This document shows positions 26,199 to 33,493 of a DNA stretch of 64,000 nt, piece by piece. The notes under the pieces were generated by a model, which saw only the letters and a list, made by a program, of their open reading frames with translations, was not told the DNA's origin and ran no database searches. How positions within the stretch are numbered: the stretch's first letter is position 1; each line of letters starts with the position of its first letter. Location of the stretch: positions 30,147 through 94,146 of the forward strand of contig NZ_PYPS01000031.1 in assembly GCF_003027925.1 (NCBI RefSeq), read 5' to 3'. The stretch comes from Micromonospora sp. RP3T. Its GTDB lineage: Bacteria > Actinomycetota > Actinomycetes > Mycobacteriales > Micromonosporaceae. The translations under genes were made by a program, and so were the position numbers.

Positions 26199-26388
26199 CG
26201 ACAACCTCACTCTCGTCTTTCCGCGAAGGCGGTCGAAGCGTAGCCGAAACTGAGCGGAGCGCGACGCCCGGCGCAGCAGGGCGACGGCCCCGGCGTACAC
26301 CGCCACCAGGGCCAGCACCTGCGCCGGCTGCCAGCCTGCGGCGAGGAGCAGTTCGCTGAGGACCTCGACCATGTCCCCAGTGCAACGC

Positions 26389-26407
26389 GGATCCGGCCGC
26401 CGGATCC
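26389..26407. promoter_or_regulatory. 19-bp perfect palindrome in the divergent promoter region
   Basis: GGATCCGGCCGCCGGATCC: arms of 8 bp around CCG. It lies in the 349-nt region between the crp-type gene and the cyclase-like operon, a sensible place for an operator used by the divergent regulator. The rest of that region (26199-26547) holds an 18-nt hairpin at 26505-26522 and, on the minus strand, the possible N-terminal extension of the regulator. Confidence 0.45.
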
Positions 26408-26547
26408 CGGACGGAGAGGGGAAGACCGGTTTCGGACGGTCCGGCGGATGCCGTACTTCTACGGGGTGCGGCCCGGATGAGCCCGGTTCGATGTTCCTTG
26501 TGGTCCCGCCGGTGTCGGCGGGCGGGTGACGAAGGGGCGACACGTCG

Positions 26548-27360
26548 ATGCACCATCCCGAGCGACGACTGTTGATCAGTGTGGACATGGAGCGGTACAG
26601 CCGCCGCAGCAACCTCCAGCAGTACGAGGCGCAGCAGGAGTTCCGGCGTCTGCTGCACGAGGCGGCTGCCGCGGTCGGCCTGGACCGGACGTCCTGGCGA
26701 ACCCAGCAGGCCGGAGACGGCGAGCTGGCGATCCTGCCCCGGGACGCCCCGGAGGCGCGCGTGATCGGCCGGTTCGTGCCGGAACTCAGCCGACGGTTGC
26801 GGGTGTACAACAGCAGCCGCGTCCCGGCGGCGCGGATCCGCCTGCGGATGGCCGTACACCAGGGGATCGTGCACCTCGACGGCGCGAACGGCTTCCCCGG
26901 CACCGCCGTGGTGCGTGTCTGCCGACTCTGTGACGCCGATCCGGTGCGGCGTGCTCTGGCGGACTTCCCGGGCGCGGGTGTGGCTCTCGTCGTCTCCAGC
27001 GACATCTACCAGGACGTCGTCTGCGAGTACCCGGAGGAGTTGCGGCCCGAACGGTTCCGCCAGGTTCGGGTCAGCCATCCCGGTAAGGACTTCGAGGAGG
27101 ATGCCTGGCTCCACGTGGTCGACGAAGACATGTCGTCGGCGTCGCCGGAGGGCGGGGGACCGACGGCGCCGGCCGGTGACACCGAGCGGGCCCCGAGCGC
27201 CGCTCCGGCTCCCGCCCCGCGCGTCGCCGCACCCGGCAGCTCCGGAATCCACATCGGCAGCCTCCGGGTCGACGGACAGAACGCCGTCGGCACGAACGCG
27301 ACCGCGATCGGATCCGTCGGCCGCGACGCCACCATCGGTCGGGACGGTGGTGACCGGTGA
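26548..27360 (+). CDS. Class III nucleotide cyclase-like protein with C-terminal shared motif
   Basis: A 270-residue protein. Residues ~7-192 follow the class III cyclase pattern: metal Asp in LLISVDMERYS (D13), hairpin Asp in QQAGDGELAIL (D57), then RMAVHQGIVHLDG and GTAVVRVCRLCDADPVRRAL. The usual AVNxAAR motif here reads AVVRVCR: the Asn is replaced by Val122, while the Arg (R126) remains, so activity is uncertain. A Pro/Ala-rich linker (~196-230) leads to a C-terminal motif (233-260), IHIGSLRVDGQNAVGTNATA, repeated near the N-terminus of the next protein. The ribosome-binding site is GAAGGGG. The stop overlaps the next GTG (GTGA). Whether it makes cAMP, cGMP or a pyrimidine cNMP cannot be told. 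Confidence 0.75.
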   Translation: MHHPERRLLISVDMERYSRRSNLQQYEAQQEFRRLLHEAAAAVGLDRTSWRTQQAGDGELAILPRDAPEARVIGRFVPELSRRLRVYNSSRVPAARIRLRMAVHQGIVHLDGANGFPGTAVVRVCRLCDADPVRRALADFPGAGVALVVSSDIYQDVVCEYPEELRPERFRQVRVSHPGKDFEEDAWLHVVDEDMSSASPEGGGPTAPAGDTERAPSAAPAPAPRVAAPGSSGIHIGSLRVDGQNAVGTNATAIGSVGRDATIGRDGGDR

Positions 27361-29597
27361 CCGGGTTCGCGCCGCGGCCGGAGGTGGACGCCATGCCGGC
27401 GCCGGTCGCACCGGCCGGTCAGGAGCCTGCCGAGGAGCATGCGCTGCTCGTCACGGCGGATGGAGGGCCCGGGGAGGAGCCGACGGAGGACGACCAGGGC
27501 GGTGTGGAGGACGTCGAGGACGATTCCCCGCTCGATCCCGGCGAGGTGCTCGACCGATTGTCTGCGCTGCTCGGCACCGCGGCCGGCGTCGAGGTCGGGG
27601 AGATGCGCGTCCGGGGGCAGAACGCGACCGGGGCCGGAGCCACCGCCATCGGCACGATGAACGTCACGATGGCCGGCGCCGTCGGCGGCCGGACCTGGTC
27701 CGAGACGCTGAGCGGGACGGTCGTCCGCCGGTCCGCCGACGGCTACGCGCCCGCGCCCAGCGACCAGCAGCTCGATCGACGGCTGAAGCAGGTGGCCCTG
27801 GTCTGCCTCTCCGGGCCGGAGGGCGCCGGCCGGCACACGGCGGCGCGTCTGGCCGCCGCTCGGCGGCACGGCTACGACCGCGTGGGACTGGTCGACGTGG
27901 AGGGTCCCCAGGACCTGATCCAGGCGGCCGGAGCCCTGCGTGCCGGTCACGGCTACGTGCTGCCCCTGAGCGATCGGGCGGTTCGGGAGCTGGACGGTAT
28001 GACGTTGGTCGGTGCGGCGAACCGGGTCGAGACGGCGGGCTGCACGATGGTGCTCGTCGGCGACTTCCGGTCGCGGATCCGCGAGTTCACTGACCAGCTC
28101 GTCGAACACCGCCCCCCGGCGGCGGTGGATGTCTTCCGCGCCCAACTACGCCGGCAGTTGCGCGGCCGGTGCGTCGGCTGGTGCGGCGACGGTTGCGCCG
28201 GTGGGTGCGTCGACAGCTATGTCGAGGAGGAGTGCGCCGGACATCCCCTGCTGATCGGCTATCTGGGTGGTGACCCGGGCCCGGGTGAGGTGGTCCGGGT
28301 GGTGGAGTCGATCGCCCGGAACCCGGTGAGCGGCACGGACCTCACCCAGCAGTTGGAGCGCCTGCTGCCCCGGCAGGTGCGCGAACGGGCGGCGCGGATC
28401 CTCGACTGTGTCGACGCGGGGCGGGACCCGTCGGGGAGCTGGACCGCCGACGAGCGGCGCGCCTTCCGGCTGTCCTGCGCGGTGCTGGCCGGTCAGCCGG
28501 TGTCGGAGGTCCACCAGGCGGCCCGGCTGCTGACTCCGCCCGGGTTCGACGAGCCGGGACGGGTGTCCTCGGCGCGGACCTCGGCTGCGCTCGACGAGCT
28601 GCTGGGGCCGGAGCTGCGCCAGGCCGCGCGGGTGCTCGACGACGACCGGATCGCGGGTGGGCGGCGGGTGGAGTTCACCCCCGGCAACGACGCGCTGCGG
28701 GCCAGCCTGCTGGAGGTCGCCTGGCAGGACTGGTTCCTGCCGGGGCAGCTCCTGGGGTGGTGGGTCGAGCTCGCCCGCGGTGACCTGCCGGGGGTACGGC
28801 AGGCTGCGGCGGGTGCGATCGGCTGGTCGGCGGGGCACGCCGTGCGTTCCGCGCTGGAGGCCGTGGACCAGTTGGCCCGGGAACGTCGCGCGGGCGTACG
28901 CCAGGCGGCTGCCATCGCCCTGGTCGCCATGGCGATGCAACCGTCGCTGCGGCAGCGGATCCGCACCGAGTTGGACCGCTGGGCCGAGAGCGGTGCCGCG
29001 CACCGGCGCGACACCGTGGCCCGGGCGTACGCCCTCGGCCTGGCTCGCCTCTGGCCCGACACGGCGCTGCTCCAGCTACGGCAGGTCGCCGAGGCCCGGA
29101 TGCAGCGGTGGCAGAACTCCGTGGTTCGCGGACTGGTGGAGGTCTACGACGCGGGCCACGCGCCGGCCGTGCTGGCCGCGCTCGCGGAGTGGGCCGCCTC
29201 GGCCGACCCCGAGGTACGCCTGCACGCGGGGCGGGCGTTGCGGACCCTCGCCGACCGCTGGTCGCCCGTCCCCCGGGAGCACTGGCCGGAACTGCTGGAC
29301 CTGGTGCGGAGCGGCACGCTCCGACTGCCGGACCTGGCCACGTGTTGGGCCGCCGCGCTCTCCCTTCCCGGGACCGCGTTCCGTGCCTGGCGGACGCTCG
29401 GGTTCTGGCTCAACCGCGCGGACGGACATCCGGAGGTGGCGGCGTACTGCCTGGAGCTGCTCCGGGCGGTCGTGGCCGGCCACGAACCGCTCCGGCGTCG
29501 CCTCGACCATCAGCTGCGGCACGTCTGGCGGCCCGTGATGCGCGGCAACCCCCTGCTCGACGACATTCGACGACTCACCGACGAGGAACAGCGATGA
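27357..29597 (+). CDS. P-loop-like/HEAT-repeat protein with N-terminal shared motif and Cys cluster
   Basis: A 746-residue protein I cannot assign to a named family. Order: an acidic disordered start (1-~60); a motif at 77-105 (VGEMRVRGQNATGAGATAIG) matching the C-terminus of the preceding protein; a degenerate Walker A-like loop CLSGPEGAGRHTAA (150-163), where the expected GK[ST] reads GRHT; a Walker B-like MVLVGDF (~231-237); a cysteine cluster, C272, C276, C280, C284, C293 (CX3CX3CX3C then CX8C); a helical region; and alpha-helical HEAT-like repeats (~480-720, e.g. VRQAAAGAIGWSAG, VRQAAAIALVAMA, VRLHAGRALRTLA). The layout resembles a STAND or inactive-STAND signalling protein. It is coupled by overlaps to both neighbours. 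Confidence 0.6.
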   Translation: MTGFAPRPEVDAMPAPVAPAGQEPAEEHALLVTADGGPGEEPTEDDQGGVEDVEDDSPLDPGEVLDRLSALLGTAAGVEVGEMRVRGQNATGAGATAIGTMNVTMAGAVGGRTWSETLSGTVVRRSADGYAPAPSDQQLDRRLKQVALVCLSGPEGAGRHTAARLAAARRHGYDRVGLVDVEGPQDLIQAAGALRAGHGYVLPLSDRAVRELDGMTLVGAANRVETAGCTMVLVGDFRSRIREFTDQLVEHRPPAAVDVFRAQLRRQLRGRCVGWCGDGCAGGCVDSYVEEECAGHPLLIGYLGGDPGPGEVVRVVESIARNPVSGTDLTQQLERLLPRQVRERAARILDCVDAGRDPSGSWTADERRAFRLSCAVLAGQPVSEVHQAARLLTPPGFDEPGRVSSARTSAALDELLGPELRQAARVLDDDRIAGGRRVEFTPGNDALRASLLEVAWQDWFLPGQLLGWWVELARGDLPGVRQAAAGAIGWSAGHAVRSALEAVDQLARERRAGVRQAAAIALVAMAMQPSLRQRIRTELDRWAESGAAHRRDTVARAYALGLARLWPDTALLQLRQVAEARMQRWQNSVVRGLVEVYDAGHAPAVLAALAEWAASADPEVRLHAGRALRTLADRWSPVPREHWPELLDLVRSGTLRLPDLATCWAAALSLPGTAFRAWRTLGFWLNRADGHPEVAAYCLELLRAVVAGHEPLRRRLDHQLRHVWRPVMRGNPLLDDIRRLTDEEQR

Positions 29598-30424
29598 GCA
29601 CTCACCCCACCGCCCGTCCGGCCACCCGGCCGTCCGTTCCCGACCAGCCGGAGCGCCGCCGCTGGTGGCACGCGATCTTCCCACCCACCACCTCGCCCCT
29701 GATCACCGCGCCGCCGGTGCCGGTGGCCCCGGTCACCGTGTCGTACCGGCAGGAGGTGCCGCAGCCCGTCCTGGTGCCGGCGAGGGGCGACGCCTTCGAC
29801 TTCCGGCTGAACCCGGTGTTCGTCTGGACTGCCCAGCACATGACGTCCGAGCATCTGCGGTTACGGGCGGACAGCTACCTGACCTGGGCCGGCGGCATTC
29901 TCCGGGAGGAGGCGGTCGGCCTCTCCCGGCAACACGAGCCCCATCGATCCCACGAACTGGAGCAGGCGTTGAACACGCGCCTGACGGGTCGACGCTGGCC
30001 CCGCGAGGGGACGGCGCCCTCCTTCACCGTCCAGGTACGGGTCAGTCCCGACGAACGGGTGCGGGAACGGCTGCGGCCGTACTGGGAGGACCGGATCCGG
30101 TTGGAGTGCGACCACGAACTGCAGAAGATCCGGGCTCGGCAGGCCGACGAGCTGACCCGGCGGTGGTGTGCGGTGCTCCAGAACCTGGAGGACGACCCGG
30201 TGACGGCGCACGCCGCCCGGCTCACCGGGGAACAGTTCGCCGAGGTGTTCCGCCGCTACGTGGCGGAGCGCCGGGAGACCGTGCCGGAGCTGGTGGACCT
30301 GCTCCGTGAGGCGGTCCGGGGGCACAACGACCTGGACCTGGGGCCGTCGGAGTACACCCAGGCGTGGGACACGGCCCTGCGCACGTTCCAGCAGCAGCAC
30401 GGGCTCGCCGAGCACCGTCGCTGA
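29594..30424 (+). CDS. Unassigned helical protein, third gene of the cyclase-like operon
   Basis: A 276-residue protein with no family I recognise. After a Pro-rich start (to ~60) comes VPARGDAFDFRLNPVFVWTA, then a mixed beta/alpha region (SFTVQVRVSPDERVRERL) and a long charged helical stretch (YWEDRIRLECDHELQKIRARQADELTRRWCAVLQ), ending in more helices. The pattern is loosely like SPFH/prohibitin-type proteins, but this is weak. No signal peptide or membrane helix. ATGA overlap with the preceding gene shows it belongs to the same transcription unit. Confidence 0.55.
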   Translation: MSTHPTARPATRPSVPDQPERRRWWHAIFPPTTSPLITAPPVPVAPVTVSYRQEVPQPVLVPARGDAFDFRLNPVFVWTAQHMTSEHLRLRADSYLTWAGGILREEAVGLSRQHEPHRSHELEQALNTRLTGRRWPREGTAPSFTVQVRVSPDERVRERLRPYWEDRIRLECDHELQKIRARQADELTRRWCAVLQNLEDDPVTAHAARLTGEQFAEVFRRYVAERRETVPELVDLLREAVRGHNDLDLGPSEYTQAWDTALRTFQQQHGLAEHRR

Positions 30425-30437
30425 CCCTGAGCCGGCG

Positions 30438-30470
30438 CGGCCCTTCCCGACAGGTCCCCGGGAAGGGCCG
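30438..30470. terminator. Bidirectional terminator hairpin
   Basis: CGGCCCTTCCC (30438-30448) pairs perfectly with GGGAAGGGCCG (30460-30470), 11 bp. It separates the convergent cyclase-like operon and the GH64 gene. Confidence 0.75.
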
Positions 30471-30478
30471 TCGTCGTC

Positions 30479-32230
30479 TCAGGCGGTGTACGGGAGGGTG
30501 AGCTGCGACCCGTCGCCGACGGCGAGGGTGGACGGGGCGGCGCCGATGGCGTTCCACACCTCCACCCGTACGCTGCCGCCCCGCAGGTCGCCGAGGGTGC
30601 CGGTGGCCGTCGCCAGTCCCCGGTCCTGGGTGTAGTCCTCCCAGCCGGTGAGCGGATCCGTGGCGTAGTAGTGGTACGTCTCCACCCGGTCCCAGGTGCC
30701 GTCCCCGGTCAGGTCGTAGGAGACCCGGAGCTGGGTGCCGTTGCCGACCGCGGTGCCGGCGTCGACGAGGAGACGGAACGAGGTGGTGCCGCCGGTCCAC
30801 CGCGCGGTCAGGTTGTCCGCCCGGTAGACCCGTGGCGTGTGCGGGGTGCCGACCCAGGCGCCGTCCGCCGCCGTGATCGTGGCCCGGGCGGTGTCCGCCG
30901 GACGCTGCCGGAGCAGGTCAGGTTCGCCGAGGTAGAGCTGCGGTCCGAACGGGCTCGTCGTCGGGTCCGGCGACGGGCTGTCGGACGCCGACGGGGTGGG
31001 GTCCGGCGTGGTCGGCGTCGGGCTCGGGCCGCCGCCGGGGCCGAACGGGCTCAGGTCGATGCGCGCGGCGCGCGGGTCGCCGTCGTGCACCAGCGACTCC
31101 TGGTTGAGCACGTCGTCGAAGGCGAAGCCGTACGCCTTCCCGTCGACCATGTTGGCGTGCACGATGCGGGAGTAGTGGTTGGTGAGCGTGCCCCGGTAGA
31201 AGTCGGCCGGGCCGCCGGAGGGCTGCACGTCGCGGACGCCCAGCGTGGAGCGGTGCAGCGCGGCGCAGAGCGTCCGGGCGATCGGGCCGACGACGAGGTC
31301 GTTCGGGGCGGCGAGCGCGCCGTCGCAGTCCCACACGTCGGAGCTGGTGGGCCTGGTGAAGCTGGCGACCCGCTGGCCCGCGCCGTCGGTGAACGTCATG
31401 ACGTCGCCGCTGGTGCGCCCGGTGTACCTGATCCCGGGCTGGTCGAGGAAGGGCGTCACGGTCAGCGCCCGGGTGGCGTACGCCGACCAGGCCGAGGCGA
31501 TGTACGGGTCGAGGTAGCCGGCGTCGAGCTGGCCGGCGTCGGCGGCCTTGCCGGGGGAGAGCACCCGTAGCACGGTGCCGTCGGCCCGGGTCTGCACCGT
31601 GCCGTCCCAGCCGGTCTCGGCGCGGATCGCGTCGATGACCTGGTTCCGGCCGTCGTCGACGAGTCGGCCGGTCTCCCGGGACGCGCCGTCGGCGCCGGTC
31701 ACACCGACCACGTGCGGGATGGCGAACATGTCGACCTGTGAGCTGTTGAGCCAGAGCCCGGCGTCGTTGTAGGTGAACTCGGACCAGTCGAACAGGACGT
31801 CCCGGTTGGGGTCACCGGCTGCCCAGGGCGCGGGCTGGACGAGGCCGTCCGGGGTGAGGCGGAACGTCAGTTTCGCGCCGAACGCGAAGTAGACCCGACC
31901 GGAGATGTGGCGGGGGACCTTGAGCGTGGTGGCGCCGCCGTTGGCCGGGCCGGGGATGGCCACGTCGGGGGCGGGGGTCGGTGGCAGGCCGCCGGCCGGC
32001 CAGGGGGTGAACGTGCCGGCGGCGTCGACGTGACCGAGCCGGCCGGAGGTGAGGTCGGTGCCGAGCACGTAGAGCCAGGTGGCGTCGGCCCGACCGGTGT
32101 GGTTGGTGACGGTGAGGGGCAGCAGGTTCGGGCCGGTGGCCCGGGCCAGCGAGGCGGCCGCGACGACCGAGCCGGCGGTGGTGACCAGGAGCGCGAGCAG
32201 GGCGCGCAGGATTTTCGTACGGGTGGGCAA
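30479..32230 (-). CDS. Secreted GH64 endo-beta-1,3-glucanase with C-terminal binding domain
   Basis: A 583-residue exported enzyme. The N-terminal signal peptide has core ILRALLALLVTTAGSVVA. The GH64 thaumatin-like fold begins PLTVTNHTGRADATWLYVLG. The catalytic pair is visible in DWSEFTYNDAGLWLN...QVDMFAIP: Glu and Asp spaced 16 residues apart, as in the laminaripentaose-producing enzyme of Streptomyces matensis (E154/D170). A Pro/Thr/Ser linker (~415-440) leads to a beta-sandwich domain, probably carbohydrate-binding. I choose TTG 32230 (GGAG 6 nt upstream, start directly before the signal peptide). The frame is open to GTG 32278, which has no good ribosome-binding site and lies close to the operator. 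Probably degrades fungal or plant beta-glucan. Confidence 0.88.
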   Translation of the reverse strand: MPTRTKILRALLALLVTTAGSVVAAASLARATGPNLLPLTVTNHTGRADATWLYVLGTDLTSGRLGHVDAAGTFTPWPAGGLPPTPAPDVAIPGPANGGATTLKVPRHISGRVYFAFGAKLTFRLTPDGLVQPAPWAAGDPNRDVLFDWSEFTYNDAGLWLNSSQVDMFAIPHVVGVTGADGASRETGRLVDDGRNQVIDAIRAETGWDGTVQTRADGTVLRVLSPGKAADAGQLDAGYLDPYIASAWSAYATRALTVTPFLDQPGIRYTGRTSGDVMTFTDGAGQRVASFTRPTSSDVWDCDGALAAPNDLVVGPIARTLCAALHRSTLGVRDVQPSGGPADFYRGTLTNHYSRIVHANMVDGKAYGFAFDDVLNQESLVHDGDPRAARIDLSPFGPGGGPSPTPTTPDPTPSASDSPSPDPTTSPFGPQLYLGEPDLLRQRPADTARATITAADGAWVGTPHTPRVYRADNLTARWTGGTTSFRLLVDAGTAVGNGTQLRVSYDLTGDGTWDRVETYHYYATDPLTGWEDYTQDRGLATATGTLGDLRGGSVRVEVWNAIGAAPSTLAVGDGSQLTLPYTA

Positions 32231-32294
32231 GGACGACTCCGAGGGTGGTGGGGGCACGGTGCGGCGATCGCGCGGCACGGTGGAACGGATCCGT

Positions 32295-32306
32295 GAGAGC
32301 GCTCTC
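32295..32306. promoter_or_regulatory. LacI-type operator upstream of the glucanase gene
   Basis: GAGAGCGCTCTC is a perfect 12-bp palindrome with the central GAGCGCTC typical of actinobacterial LacI-family sugar regulators (CebR-like, TGGGAGCGCTCCCA). It lies 65 nt upstream of TTG 32230. This suggests derepression by glucan oligosaccharides. The regulator gene is not in the window. Confidence 0.6.
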
Positions 32307-32352
32307 TCAGCATCGGCGCAGAATGGGCGACTGTCAATGCGAAGGACGCCGA

Positions 32353-32428
32353 TGCAGCTTCATGCGTCACACTGCATGACCTTGCAGGTGCCGGAATCGA
32401 CTGCTAACCTTTCTGCATAGTCATGCGG
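32353..32428 (+). promoter_or_regulatory. Promoter and ArgR boxes of the arg operon
   Basis: -35 TTGCAG (32382-32387), a 17-nt spacer, -10 TAACCT (32405-32410). Imperfect ARG boxes surround it: TGCAGCTTCATGCG (32353-32366), TGCATGACCTTGCA (32373-32386, over the -35) and TGCATAGTCATGCG (32414-32427, just after the -10). ArgR with arginine would block this promoter. GGAGG at 32427-32431 serves argC. Confidence 0.75.
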
Positions 32429-32436
32429 AGGTTTGT

Positions 32437-33438
32437 ATGGGCATTCGAGTAGCGGTGGCGGGCGCGAGTGGATACGCGGGCGGCGAACTGCTGCGCCTGC
32501 TCGCCGGCCACCCCGAGTTCGAGCTGGTCGCCGCCACCGCGCACCGCCAGGCCGGCCAGCCCGTCGCCGCCGTACACCCGCAGCTCACCGGCCTGGACCT
32601 GGTGTTCGGGGCGACCGAGGCGGAAACCCTGGCCGACGCGGACCTGGTCTTCCTGGCGTTGCCGCACGGCCAGTCGGCGGCGCTCGCCGCGGCGCTGCCC
32701 GACACGGCCATGGTGGTCGACCTCGGCGCCGACCACCGGCTGCGCGACGCCGACGCCTGGACCCGCTACTACGGCGGCGCGCACGCCGGCGCCTGGACCT
32801 ACGGGCTGCCGGAACTGCCCGGCCAACGGCACGAGATCGCGGCGGCGCGGCGGGTGGCCAGCACCGGCTGCTACGCGGTGGCCACCACGCTGGCGCTGGC
32901 CCCGCTGATCGCCGCCGGCGCGGTACGCCCCGACGACGTGGTGGTGGTCGCCGCCTCCGGCACCTCCGGCGCCGGCCGGGCCGCCAAGGCCCACCTGCTC
33001 GGCAGCGAGGTGATGGGCGACCTCTCCCCCTACAAGGTGGGCGTCCACCAGCACGTGCCGGAGATCAAGCAGGCCACCGGCGCTACCTCGCTGTCGTTCA
33101 CGCCGGTGCTGGCCCCGATGCCCCGGGGCATCCTGGCCACCGTCACCGCGGTGCCGACCGGCGACGCCGACCCCCGCGCGGTGCTGGCCGACGCCTACGT
33201 CGACGCGCCCTTCGTGCGCCTGCTGCCCGAGGGGGCGTGGCCGCACACCGCCGCCACCGCCGGCGGGAACTCCTGTCACCTCCAGGCGACGGTGGACACC
33301 GACTCGGGACGGGTCGTCGTGGTCAGCGCCATCGACAACCTGGGCAAGGGCGCGGCCGGTCAGGCCGTGCAGAACGCCAACCTGATGGCCGGGCTCCCCG
33401 AGACCACCGGCCTGTCCGCCTACGGAGTCGCCCCATGA
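32437..33438 (+). CDS. argC: N-acetyl-gamma-glutamyl-phosphate reductase
   Basis: Third step of arginine synthesis. A 333-residue enzyme: NAD(P)-binding MGIRVAVAGASGYAGGELLR, the active-site Cys in VASTGCYAVATTLALAPL (~residue 145), and a catalytic His within GGNSCHLQATVD-type context near the C-terminal half. First gene of argCJBDFRGH, about 20 nt after the predicted transcription start. Confidence 0.97.
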   Translation: MGIRVAVAGASGYAGGELLRLLAGHPEFELVAATAHRQAGQPVAAVHPQLTGLDLVFGATEAETLADADLVFLALPHGQSAALAAALPDTAMVVDLGADHRLRDADAWTRYYGGAHAGAWTYGLPELPGQRHEIAAARRVASTGCYAVATTLALAPLIAAGAVRPDDVVVVAASGTSGAGRAAKAHLLGSEVMGDLSPYKVGVHQHVPEIKQATGATSLSFTPVLAPMPRGILATVTAVPTGDADPRAVLADAYVDAPFVRLLPEGAWPHTAATAGGNSCHLQATVDTDSGRVVVVSAIDNLGKGAAGQAVQNANLMAGLPETTGLSAYGVAP

Positions 33439-33485
33439 GTGCGAGGAGTGCAGCGAAGCGGAGCCCCGCAGTCGCGAACGAAGGG
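33439..33485 (+). repeat. GAGCCCCGCAGTCGCGAAC element, copy 1
   Basis: The short argC-argJ spacer is almost entirely this element: it starts GTGCGAGGAGTGCAGCGAAG and ends with the 19-mer GAGCCCCGCAGTCGCGAAC. The same 19-mer and a related upstream part occur at the end of argB (35533-35579). Confidence 0.75.
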
Positions 33486-33493
33486 AAAGCCCC

